Shown piece after piece: positions 1 to 6,088 of a stretch of 7,649 nt of DNA. The position numbers and the translations under genes were made by a program. Numbering within the stretch: the stretch's first letter is position 1; every line of letters starts with the position of its first letter. A model generated the notes under the pieces. The model was not told the origin of the DNA. It ran no database searches and was given only the letters and a program-made list of their open reading frames with translations. The stretch is from Syntrophaceae bacterium UBA1163. GTDB lineage: Bacteria; Desulfobacterota; BSN033; UBA1163. The stretch covers positions 1 to 7,649 of the forward strand of contig DBZJ01000228.1 in assembly GCA_002311635.1 (NCBI GenBank). Direction: 5' to 3'.

Positions 1-43
1 AGGGCTCTTGACCCAGGAAGAAGTTCGTTCTCCTGCCTTTCAC
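1..43 (-). CDS. Possible start of a further minus-strand gene, cut by the window edge
   Basis: Reading leftward, a GTG at 43-41 opens a frame (MKGRRTNFFLGQEP) that stays open to the window edge. An AAGGAG-like site at 52-47 lies upstream, only 3 nt from the GTG, which is rather close. It follows the rep gene stop (105-103) by about 60 nt on the same strand, so it could be the next gene of the same element. Only 14 residues are visible and no family can be named. There is no ATG alternative in this stretch. Confidence 0.25.
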   Translation of the reverse strand, partial: MKGRRTNFFLGQEP

Positions 44-102
44 TCTCTCCTTATTTTATTTTCTCTATAACACAATTACTGGTAGGAGGAAGAACTCAAC
101 AC

Positions 103-1005
103 TCAACCGGAATCAAACACTCCTGCATATCCCGCTCTCAACCTCAGCAAACCAATATTGAATACGTAATAACCCTCACCCATGAACCTTTTAACAGCAT
201 CCTCTAAACTTTCTAGCCCACCACCCTTGCCCTTTCCTCTACGCAGGAACTCCCATTCACTACCTGCCCTATCCTCACCCCTATACTTAAACACTCTTGA
301 AAATGTGTAAGTCCTAATATTAAAGAACCACATCATCGCCATCATGAAATCTTTGCCTTTCATCTTAGTTATATATTTACAAGCATATTGTGCCGGATGG
401 ACAGATCCCCCAACGTTCACTTTTATAAACCCATGCCGCCACAATTCCGCTACCACACCATGAGGAGCAAGGTATTTTAATCCTGGAAAAACTATATGGG
501 GCGCAGGATAACCACTACCCGGCTGATCTTCATTTACGTGAAGAAACCCTTTGATCTTCGATAGCCCCCTGGACTCGCGCCATTTATTAATCTTGTCAAT
601 AAACGCCCTCACTCTATACCCTAGATCACACCAAGCACCCAATTTTGTAGTTCTTTTGGGGTCAAAGGTCAAAGTCACCATCACCCCAAATTTAAAATAA
701 TAATGCCCCAGTGCCTCCTTGATATGTATCTTCTGTTTAGCTTGACCATTCACATGATACCTGCTCGACCAGATAGCCAATTTTACCTTGACGGCCTTTT
801 CAATATGGTTCACCAACCCGAACCTTTTGGCTTTAAGAGATTCCATATACCAAATCCATTCATCGCAGATACCATTTTCCACCTCAGCTAAATCTTCAGT
901 TTTTAACGCATCAATACCGTTAGGAATGATTTTAGACCTGGCAATTTTGGACGCAGCAATTCTTCCACCCTCCACAAGCCCCGAAGTTATTAGTGTTCCA
1001 TTCAT
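103..1005 (-). CDS. HUH-superfamily rolling-circle replication initiator (Rep)-like protein
   Basis: The 300-aa product carries the three ordered motifs of rolling-circle Rep/HUH endonucleases. Motif 1 is MVTLTFDPKR (residues 109-118). Motif 2 is in the segment FLHVNED..GYPAPHIVF (154-173). Motif 3 is YACKYITK (207-214), of the YxxK type, with Y207 the likely nicking tyrosine and K210 next to it. Family members nick one strand at an origin, stay covalently attached through the tyrosine and start unidirectional replication of small plasmids or ssDNA phages. The usual motif 2 reads H-x-H; here the first position is Ala168 (GCG) and only His170 remains. The ATG at 1005-1003 is used because no better in-frame start lies upstream; its Shine-Dalgarno is weak. 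An 11-bp tandem repeat and a hairpin lie just upstream, and a truncated tRNA-Met lies 150 bp further. Residues 1-100 show no recognised domain. Rep-like assignment is good; activity is uncertain. Confidence 0.72.
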   Translation of the reverse strand: MNGTLITSGLVEGGRIAASKIARSKIIPNGIDALKTEDLAEVENGICDEWIWYMESLKAKRFGLVNHIEKAVKVKLAIWSSRYHVNGQAKQKIHIKEALGHYYFKFGVMVTLTFDPKRTTKLGAWCDLGYRVRAFIDKINKWRESRGLSKIKGFLHVNEDQPGSGYPAPHIVFPGLKYLAPHGVVAELWRHGFIKVNVGGSVHPAQYACKYITKMKGKDFMMAMMWFFNIRTYTFSRVFKYRGEDRAGSEWEFLRRGKGKGGGLESLEDAVKRFMGEGYYVFNIGLLRLRAGYAGVFDSG

Positions 1006-1013
1006 TGCATTTC

Positions 1014-1037
1014 ATCCCGTGCTAATCCCGTGCTAAT
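1014..1037. repeat. Two tandem 11-bp repeats directly upstream of rep
   Basis: The unit atcccgtgcta occurs twice without a gap (1014-1024, 1025-1035), with 'at' of a third. In the rep direction the repeats sit about 9-32 nt before the ATG, so they cover the ribosome-binding region and possibly the transcript start. They could be a small iteron or operator for self-regulation of rep, or simple slippage; the sequence cannot decide. Confidence 0.45.
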
Positions 1038-1048
1038 GTTGAAACAAA

Positions 1049-1088
1049 AAAGCGTAAACAGACGCCCCCACACGTCCATTTACGCTTT
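1049..1088. repeat. 40-nt hairpin between rep and the tRNA remnant
   Basis: A perfect 10-bp inverted repeat (aaagcgtaaa at 1049-1058, tttacgcttt at 1079-1088) encloses an inner 4-bp stem (gacg 1061-1064 with cgtc 1073-1076) around a C-rich loop. Read on the minus strand it ends in a T run, so it could be an intrinsic terminator shielding rep from read-through. In Rep-encoding replicons a hairpin close to rep can also be the nicking origin or the single-strand origin. No known nick sequence is recognised, so the role is open. Confidence 0.5.
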
Positions 1089-1154
1089 CTTATCTCCTTG
1101 ATTATTTTTACTTTCTTTCTTTAATTCGCCTTTTTCAGAATTACCCTTATCCTC

Positions 1155-1199
1155 CTCATATCCGCAGTGTCCGGGGTTCAAATCCCTGCACCGCCACCA
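1155..1199 (+). tRNA. 3' half of a tRNA-Met (anticodon CAT); likely attachment-site remnant
   Basis: The sequence folds as tRNA positions 32-76: anticodon loop ctcatat with CAT at 1157-1159, 3' anticodon strand ccgca (1162-1166), variable region gtgtc, T arm cgggg-ttcaaat-ccctg (1172-1188, all five pairs formed, one G-U), 3' acceptor strand caccgcc (1189-1195), discriminator A and encoded CCA (1197-1199). The expected 5' half (a GGCGGTG acceptor strand and a TGCGG 5' anticodon strand) is absent: the bases just upstream do not pair, and no D-arm sequence is seen to the left. The break is at the start of the anticodon loop, a common crossover region for tyrosine integrases. It resembles elongator Met more than initiator Met; tRNA-Ile2 (also CAT) is the alternative. 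Not functional alone. Confidence 0.8.
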
Positions 1200-1345
1200 A
1201 ATCCAATTACTCCCACAAGTCAGGTCATTGCCCCACTCTGATTACTTTCCCCCATACAAATGCTAGTGCTTTGTTAAGCATTTCTCACAAACATCTAAGC
1301 CTACCTTTCCTTTTGAGATATGGGAGTAATGACAAGCCAAGTTCT
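1177..1345 (+). repeat. Direct repeat copy 1: tRNA-Met 3' end plus downstream flank
   Basis: This copy matches 2259-2424 in the same orientation. The best core is 1203-1283 against 2284-2366, about three quarters identical by eye with a few one-base indels. It includes the shared strings gtcaggtcatt and agtgctttg. Similarity weakens after about 1290 but can be followed to about 1345. No reading frame is kept open in both copies, so the shared sequence looks non-coding or decayed. The two copies bracket the TPR gene. Confidence 0.6.
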
Positions 1346-1353
1346 TGCGAACG

Positions 1354-1383
1354 TTGACGATGGTGGGCGGAAATGCGCATAAT
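1354..1383 (+). promoter_or_regulatory. Sigma70-like promoter for the TPR gene
   Basis: A -35 box TTGACG (1354-1359, 5/6 to consensus), an 18-nt spacer and a -10 box CATAAT (1378-1383, 5/6) would place the transcript start near 1390, about 58 nt before the ATG at 1449. No other gene lies between them. It is a sequence match only. Confidence 0.45.
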
Positions 1384-1448
1384 ATAACGTAATGCTCAAC
1401 TACGACAGGTAGGCTGTTATTATCTTTTCTGAATAGAACATCGAGACA

Positions 1449-2225
1449 ATGGCCAAGAGGTTTAAAACAATAAAAAAAGTGGAGCTTGAGGAGCCCCGGT
1501 CAGGAAAAGGGGCGAGGTCCGCAACGACCCAGAACGTGATAAGAGGACCGAAACCCCCTGTCTGGGAAATAATCATCTATGGTTTGTTGATCCTTTTTCT
1601 TATGACTGGAACCTTTTGGAGGAACAGAGCTTGGAATAGTGAGTTAGAACTCTGGACGGATTGTGTGAAGAAATCCCCTAACAAGGGCAGACCGCATTAT
1701 AACCTTGCGGATGCTTTCTTGGACCTGGGCAAGTACCCGGAGGCTATTTCTCATCTTAACGATGCTCTCCAGATTAATCCAAATTATGCGGAGGCACATA
1801 ATAACCTTGGACTTGTTTTCTTTTACCAAGGCAAGTACCAGGAGGCTATTCCTCATCTTAACGATGCCCTCCGGATCAATCCAAATTATGCAAGGGCACA
1901 TAATAACCTTGGGCTTGTTCTCTCTTACCAGAGCAAGTACCAGGAGGCTATTCCTCATCTTAACGATGCCCTCCGGATCAATCCCGATTATGCGGAGGCA
2001 CATAATAACCTTGCGAATATTTTCTTTTACCAAGGCAAGTACCGGGAGGCTATTTCTCATCTTAATGATGCCCTCCGGATTAATCCCGATTATGCGGAGG
2101 CACATAATAACCTTGGGAATGTCTATCTCATGATGGGTAATCGTAGCTTAGCCCTGAGAGAGTATGAAATCCTCAAAGCGATGAATTCGAGTTTGGCGAA
2201 TGCCCTGTATCAAAAGATTAAATAG
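1449..2225 (+). CDS. Membrane-anchored tetratricopeptide repeat (TPR) protein
   Basis: The 258-aa protein has a basic N-terminal tail (1-37), one membrane helix (about 38-56, WEIIIYGLLILFLMTGTFW) and a linker containing SELELWTDCVKKSPNKGR. Five 34-residue TPR units follow (about 80-113, 114-147, 148-181, 182-215, 216-249). The consensus A..HNNLG...YQGKY.EAI.HLNDAL.INP.Y resembles O-GlcNAc-transferase-type TPRs, which form a superhelical protein-binding scaffold. The helix-linker-TPR order copies the C-terminal part of large multi-helix TPR membrane proteins (TMTC/O-mannosyltransferase-like), so this may be a shortened descendant without the catalytic membrane domain. By the positive-inside rule the basic tail would be cytoplasmic and the TPRs outside. 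The Shine-Dalgarno is weak (gag near 1442). At DNA level units 1728-2135 are near-identical 102-bp repeats. Partner and role are unknown. Confidence 0.8.
   Translation: MAKRFKTIKKVELEEPRSGKGARSATTQNVIRGPKPPVWEIIIYGLLILFLMTGTFWRNRAWNSELELWTDCVKKSPNKGRPHYNLADAFLDLGKYPEAISHLNDALQINPNYAEAHNNLGLVFFYQGKYQEAIPHLNDALRINPNYARAHNNLGLVLSYQSKYQEAIPHLNDALRINPDYAEAHNNLANIFFYQGKYREAISHLNDALRINPDYAEAHNNLGNVYLMMGNRSLALREYEILKAMNSSLANALYQKIK
1728..2135 (+). repeat. Four tandem 102-bp coding repeats within the TPR gene
   Basis: Units 1728-1829, 1830-1931, 1932-2033 and 2034-2135 are in register with no indels and differ at only a few sites. Units 2 and 3 share an identical run of about 50 nt. Such DNA-level likeness goes beyond protein constraint and points to recent duplication or gene conversion, so repeat number may vary between strains. 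Confidence 0.85.
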
Positions 2226-2258
2226 ACTCCCCACCCACTTTTCAATCCAACGGTTACA

Positions 2259-2424
2259 GGCCGGCCAAATCCCCGCCTTGCCACCAATTACTTCCAGCAG
2301 TCAGGTCATTACCCCCGCTCTCATTATTTTTCCCGCGAACTGATGCCAGTGCTTTGATAAGCATTCTTTTAAAGATCGGTATGGTCTTCTCTTTTAGATC
2401 AGGAAGATTATGAAAAGAATTTAG
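2259..2424 (+). repeat. Direct repeat copy 2, starting with a decayed tRNA-Met 3' end
   Basis: This copy begins 34 nt after the TPR stop. Bases 2264-2286 line up with the last 23 nt of the tRNA remnant at 17 of 23 positions, ending in the same gccacca. They are followed, after loss of 6 nt, by the flank found in copy 1. A minus-strand frame is open through this copy (2580-2254), but the matching frame in copy 1 has stops, so I do not call a gene. The rest of 2226-2500 holds nothing else I recognise. Confidence 0.5.
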
Positions 2425-2509
2425 GTAATATTGATTGCATAACGTTGAAAAAGAATGGAATTCCCCATGTATAGGTACAGAACACTCCGGGAGCGGAAGA
2501 ACGACATTA

Positions 2510-2538
2510 TTGCCGGAATGATCGCAATATATTATATT
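2510..2538 (+). promoter_or_regulatory. Sigma70-like promoter for the ABC exporter operon
   Basis: TTGCCG (2510-2515), a 17-nt spacer and TATATT (2533-2538) form a plausible promoter with a start point near 2545. The -10 box overlaps the upstream TTG at 2537, so this promoter argues for translation from ATG 2564 instead. Confidence 0.4.
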
Positions 2539-2563
2539 GATTAAACAATACCCGGTCAAATAT

Positions 2564-3508
2564 ATGCCTACGTATGACACGCACGATCAGACAGAAATAG
2601 TCCCCCCTGCGATATGCTTTAGCCATGTTTCCTGCAGGATAGGGAACAAGAACATTCTGTATAATATTGACCTGAATATTGTGCAAAACAGTATCGCAGG
2701 ACTTCTGGGACCAAACGGCGCAGGAAAGACAACGCTCCTCTCGCTCGTCACTGGACTGAGGAATAAAACATCGGGAGAGATTACTGTATTCGGATTCCCT
2801 GAGGGGCATAAAGAAATCAGGCAACGTCTTGGTGTCGTTCTTCAGGAAACGGCCTTATACGACGAATTAACGACATACGAAAATCTCGACTTTGCTGCCT
2901 CGCTCTATCATGTTCAAAATCCCAAACGAAAAATCCATGAAGTCATCAAACTGCTTGGGTTATCAGATAGAGTTAACGATAGCGTCAAAATTCTCTCAGG
3001 CGGGCTGCGGCGGCGCGTAGCTATTGCGCGTGCGTTGCTTCACGACCCTCAACTCTTGATTATCGATGAGCCGACACTGGGAGTCGATGTGGAAGCACGG
3101 CATGCGATCTGGTCGCATCTTCGTTTGTTGAAATCACAGGGAAGAACAATTCTGGTTGCGACAAATTACCTCGATGAAGCACAGGCGCTCTGTGATACCG
3201 TCTCTGTCTTACGAGCAGGTGAACTACTCATAACGACGACTCCAGAAGCGCTTTTGACGCGGACAGGATTTTGTCTGGATATCCAATCAGAGCAAAGCGC
3301 AATAAACTCTATTACTCACGCACTCGGGAAACATCAGGGAGTCCTACGGATTGACCGGACACCAAGCGGTCTTTCCGTATTCCTCAGTGGAGAGACGATT
3401 CCGGATCACATAATCCACCTTATTGTTCAGACAGCCCATATTGAAGGCTTCCGGGTCAGACCTCCTGATCTTGCCGAAGTCTTCAAAACACTGGAAGAAA
3501 GAATGTGA
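2564..3508 (+). CDS. ABC exporter ATPase subunit (DrrA/NatA-like)
   Basis: From ATG 2564 the product is 314 aa. A TTG at 2537 would add nine residues but overlaps the putative -10 box. The nucleotide-binding domain fills about residues 18-230: Walker A GPNGAGKTT (49-57), Q-loop Gln94 in VVLQETALYDELT, ABC signature LSGGLRRRVAIARAL (144-158), Walker B LLIIDEPT (164-171) with catalytic Glu169, and D-loop LGVD (172-175). Where the switch histidine is expected, the sequence reads ATNYLDEA, with Asn201; DrrA-type ATPases carry Gln there, so this is a variant of a known theme. The C-terminal ~85 residues form the usual regulatory tail of ABC-2 ATPases. The protein would power the two permeases encoded next, at the inner face of the membrane. 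The stop overlaps the next start by 4 nt. Substrate cannot be told from sequence; drug, lipid or polysaccharide export are all possible. Confidence 0.92.
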   Translation: MPTYDTHDQTEIVPPAICFSHVSCRIGNKNILYNIDLNIVQNSIAGLLGPNGAGKTTLLSLVTGLRNKTSGEITVFGFPEGHKEIRQRLGVVLQETALYDELTTYENLDFAASLYHVQNPKRKIHEVIKLLGLSDRVNDSVKILSGGLRRRVAIARALLHDPQLLIIDEPTLGVDVEARHAIWSHLRLLKSQGRTILVATNYLDEAQALCDTVSVLRAGELLITTTPEALLTRTGFCLDIQSEQSAINSITHALGKHQGVLRIDRTPSGLSVFLSGETIPDHIIHLIVQTAHIEGFRVRPPDLAEVFKTLEERM

Positions 3509-4605
3509 ATGTAATGCTCTCAGCATTCATTGGGGCTTTCAGGGCTGAACTCCTTCAATTAAAAAGATCGCCATTTCTCATCACTTTGACGGTAGTCCAA
3601 GCCATTACCTTTATTTTTCTCGTCCATTTTTTTGGCATGACTGGAGCCTTTGCGCCGACTGCGCTTATCGACAATGACAAGGGCTATTATGCCAAGGCAT
3701 TCATCAAAAGCCTAGAAAATGCCCATCATTCATTTAATCTTCAATTTATGGATGAAACCGCAGCGATGAAAGCGGTACAGCAAGGAAAACTTGCCGCTGT
3801 GATAACGATTCCGAAAGGATTTTCCGAGAACATTGCCAATGGTAATACGGTGCCACTGAAGGTGATTGTCGATAACATTGATACCGATATGACAGCAGAT
3901 ATTCAACGGGCACTTCCCTCTGCCGTTACAGCCTTTGCCAAAGAGTTTCATTCGCCTGACATCCGTGTTCAGACGGAAGAATTTGATCTTATTGATCATG
4001 ATACAGGCTTCATTCCATACCTCGTGACGAGTGCACTTGCCTTAAGTGCACTTATTATTTCTGGGATTTTAGGCGCGGTTACCGTGGCGCGGGAATTTGA
4101 ATCAAAGACAGTTGACCTGCTTACAGTATCGCCAGTCCACCCACTTATCCCCCTTATGGGCCGGGTGTTAGCGACAAATGTCGTTTCTGTCTTCACGATG
4201 CTTATTGCGGTTGGCATTGTCATCTTCGGTCATGGAGTGATACCCGTTCACCCGGTTGAGATGGCAAGCGCGCTTCTCGTTTGCATAATCATTTTCGGCT
4301 GTATTGGCGCATCTCTTGGTGCAGCAATGAAACGGACCCTTCCTGTCGCTTCACTCATATTGGGAATCTCTTTGCCCTTATATCTTTTCTCAGGAACCTA
4401 TGAACCCGAACGGTTTGACGGAAATACTATTTGGGCAATAGCCCATTTTACCCCTCTGTATTATGCAGTCGGCATTCTAGAGCATGCCGCATTAGATTTA
4501 CAGGTCACTCCCGAATCTGTCTCTATCAATTTTATTGTGCTTTTGGCATGGGCAATCCTCTCCCTTGCAGCCATGTCATATTTTGTTAGGAGAGGTACAA
4601 CATGA
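3505..4605 (+). CDS. ABC-2 type exporter permease, first subunit
   Basis: The 366-aa product shows the ABC2_membrane_3 (YhhJ/YbhR-like) layout. Helix 1 is at about 23-44. An extracytoplasmic domain of ~120 residues follows (46-165, containing LKVIVDNIDTDMTADIQ). Then comes a cluster of about five helices (about 170-195, 220-243, 253-276, 280-297, 341-360). The loop REFESKTVDLLTVSPVHP (196-213) is the coupling segment typical of these permeases and would contact the ATPase. I take the GTG at 3505, which gives a 4-nt overlap with the ATPase stop and lies 7 nt after the GGAAG at 3493-3497. ATG 3514 is an alternative. It should dimerise with the next gene product in the inner membrane to form the translocation path. 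Confidence 0.88.
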   Translation: MNVMLSAFIGAFRAELLQLKRSPFLITLTVVQAITFIFLVHFFGMTGAFAPTALIDNDKGYYAKAFIKSLENAHHSFNLQFMDETAAMKAVQQGKLAAVITIPKGFSENIANGNTVPLKVIVDNIDTDMTADIQRALPSAVTAFAKEFHSPDIRVQTEEFDLIDHDTGFIPYLVTSALALSALIISGILGAVTVAREFESKTVDLLTVSPVHPLIPLMGRVLATNVVSVFTMLIAVGIVIFGHGVIPVHPVEMASALLVCIIIFGCIGASLGAAMKRTLPVASLILGISLPLYLFSGTYEPERFDGNTIWAIAHFTPLYYAVGILEHAALDLQVTPESVSINFIVLLAWAILSLAAMSYFVRRGTT

Positions 4606-5762
4606 TCCGCGCTATGTGGACAATCGCGAAGCATGATTTACTGATGTGGCGGCGAATGCCATTGGCGATCGCATGCGCACTTATCCCTCCAATTGGAATG
4701 ACACTTATTCTTGTGTCCCTAAGTCTTGCCGTGATCAAACAACCTGTTGCACTTGTCGTAGAGGGTCATGGGCTACATTCACAACATATGCAACAAATTA
4801 TCGAATCCGATACGGATTCCTATGTAAATTATGATTTTTCCAAAAAGTTACAAGCCACTGACGCAAAAACTGCGCAGCGGTTACTAGAAAATCAACAAAT
4901 AGCGGCAATTATTAAGATCCCTTCAGATTTTGATCAAAATGTGCAAAAAAGTGTGGGGAAAGTACATCTCATTCTGAATAATGTTGATATTGATTTTGCA
5001 GATGATATAAGACGCAGTGTTGATCGCTCCGTTGCCCACTTTGATGCGCCAATATTAAGCCCACATGATGCAGAGGAGGCTCATAAAGAATTTGAACTGG
5101 ATAAGTCAAATCCATATAGGATTCTTATCGATGAACATGATCTGCGGGAAACAAATGTTGAATGGCTTCATTACCAAGTAATTCCGGCTCTTGTCCTTTT
5201 AGTCTTGAGCGTTGGACTTATGGGAACAGCGCTGCTTTGTGCGCAAGACATCGAACGAAAAACCGCCCGGTACCTCTTACTGTATCCACAACACACTTGG
5301 ATATTAGTTGGCGGGCGCTTACTCGGAGGTGTCGTCGCCTCACTTATTGCCCTTGTTCCGGCAGTATGTCTGTGCATGTGTTTTGGTATTATTACGCCGC
5401 CTCTCAATCACTGGCCAGCACTTGTCGCAATTTTTGTAGGCACTGCAATCTGTGCATCTAGTCTTGGTGCTATTGTGGGGACACTCCTCTCAGGATCAAG
5501 GACAATTGCAATGGCTTCGTCAGTTGTGGCCACCTACATGTTCTTTTTAGGCGGAGGATTCACGACGATTGTTTTTCTTCCAGCATGGTTACAAACAGTC
5601 AGCTCATTTATTCCCATGCGGTATGCAATAGATGGAATGAGACAGGCGCTATTTTACTCCACTCTAGATGGAGTGACAATGGATATCGCTATTTTATATC
5701 TTACAGCATTGCTGTGTACAATCTTAGGTTCCATTACCGTTCGACGTTCCTGGGCGAATTAA
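4602..5762 (+). CDS. ABC-2 type exporter permease, second subunit
   Basis: The 386-aa product repeats the layout of the preceding permease: helix 1 (about 22-46), an extracytoplasmic domain (about 48-188), then a C-terminal bundle of helices (about 191-214, 232-260, 272-296, 303-328, 360-380). The cytoplasmic coupling segment is AQDIERKTARYLLLYPQHTW (214-233). The extracytoplasmic segments of the two permeases align (VDNIDTDMTADIQRAL here matched by LNNVDIDFADDIRRSV, residues 125-140), so they are paralogues and probably a heterodimer. The start is firm: AGGAGAGG at 4588-4595 lies just ahead of ATG 4602, which overlaps the previous stop as ATGA. The stop abuts a small convergent ORF, and I see no clear terminator between them. 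Confidence 0.9.
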   Translation: MIRAMWTIAKHDLLMWRRMPLAIACALIPPIGMTLILVSLSLAVIKQPVALVVEGHGLHSQHMQQIIESDTDSYVNYDFSKKLQATDAKTAQRLLENQQIAAIIKIPSDFDQNVQKSVGKVHLILNNVDIDFADDIRRSVDRSVAHFDAPILSPHDAEEAHKEFELDKSNPYRILIDEHDLRETNVEWLHYQVIPALVLLVLSVGLMGTALLCAQDIERKTARYLLLYPQHTWILVGGRLLGGVVASLIALVPAVCLCMCFGIITPPLNHWPALVAIFVGTAICASSLGAIVGTLLSGSRTIAMASSVVATYMFFLGGGFTTIVFLPAWLQTVSSFIPMRYAIDGMRQALFYSTLDGVTMDIAILYLTALLCTILGSITVRRSWAN

Positions 5763-5884
5763 GAATAGTCACCTCTAACATACCTATCTTCAACTCCATC
5801 AAGCCTCAATATAATCCAATCGCCTTCTAGTGGTCTTACCCCTCTTCTGCAAGGGTCAAGATAAACGCCTTGTTCATTTGCCAC
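5759..5884 (-). CDS. Small convergent ORF, possibly the 3' part of a frameshifted gene
   Basis: Reading leftward from a GTG at 5884-5882, with AAGGG six bases upstream, is a 41-aa frame. It contains NEQGVYLDPCRRGV, RPLEGDWIILRLDGVEDR and ends YVRGDYS. The composition looks protein-like, not like random read-through. Its stop (5761-5759) overlaps the stop of the second permease, giving a tight convergent arrangement. Upstream in another frame is FNKEQGELRKG. One extra G in the aaggg tract near 5892 would join them as ELRKGRFVANEQG, so this may be a frameshifted remnant of a longer gene whose 5' end was lost where the permease scrap at 5945 begins. I do not recognise the family. Confidence 0.35.
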   Translation of the reverse strand: MANEQGVYLDPCRRGVRPLEGDWIILRLDGVEDRYVRGDYS

Positions 5885-5944
5885 AAAGCGCCCTTGCGTA
5901 ATTCACCCTGCTCTTTGTTGAACAGGAAAGATGATGATACGGAA

Positions 5945-6088
5945 ATGTTGCGCGTTCCAGTTGTCTTCAACACGGGCATCGTCGTCATCGCCTTCCTGTT
6001 CTCGCCGGAGTTAGGCGTGATTTTCGGCTACTTCCTGGCACTCAATGCCGCCCGACTGGCCCCGATCGAAGGGCTACGTCATGGGTAA
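5945..6088 (+). pseudogene. C-terminal fragment of a MacB/FtsX-type ABC permease
   Basis: The last ~47 codons of a frame ending at TAA 6086-6088 contain a hydrophobic helix (VVFNTGIVVIAFLFSPELGV), then IFGYFLALNAARLAPIEGLR. This matches the invariant end of MacB/LolC-type permeases, where the last helix is followed by GxxPARxAARLxPIEALR. The expected Pro-Ala-Arg is altered to Leu-Ala-Leu. A full permease is about 400 aa and MacB about 650 aa; everything upstream is missing and no other piece is found nearby. The stretch is more GC-rich than its surroundings. It is best read as the leftover end of a deleted transporter gene. Confidence 0.55.

Noticed and set aside
1..1154. tRNA-Met interrupted by a group I intron in the anticodon loop
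   Set aside because: No 5' tRNA half is found to the left in the window, and the intervening DNA encodes a Rep-like protein on the opposite strand instead of intron core elements.
1372..1400. dif-like site: a tgcgcataa arm followed by taatgctcaa
   Set aside because: The left arm resembles the XerC arm but the right arm matches poorly and the spacing is off. The same bases are better explained as the -10 region of the TPR promoter.
1379..1423. Integron attC site ahead of the TPR gene
   Set aside because: There are loose R''/R'-like strings, but no GTTRRRY core, no paired inner boxes, and no equivalent site after the gene.
1644..2133. Two long frames inside the TPR gene (minus 2105-1644 and plus 1705-2133)
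   Set aside because: They are shadows created by the in-phase 102-bp repeats; both repeat the same artificial peptide and have no independent signals.
1728..2135. CRISPR-like array
   Set aside because: The spacing is regular, but the whole 102-bp unit repeats with no variable spacers, and it is coding TPR sequence.
2254..2580. 108-aa minus-strand ORF across repeat copy 2
   Set aside because: It begins inside the ABC ATPase gene, and the equivalent frame in repeat copy 1 is broken by stops, so conservation is of DNA and not of a protein.
4030..4053. Repeated agtgcactt inside the first permease
   Set aside because: It encodes the SALALSAL stretch of a membrane helix; a short coincidence with no regulatory context.
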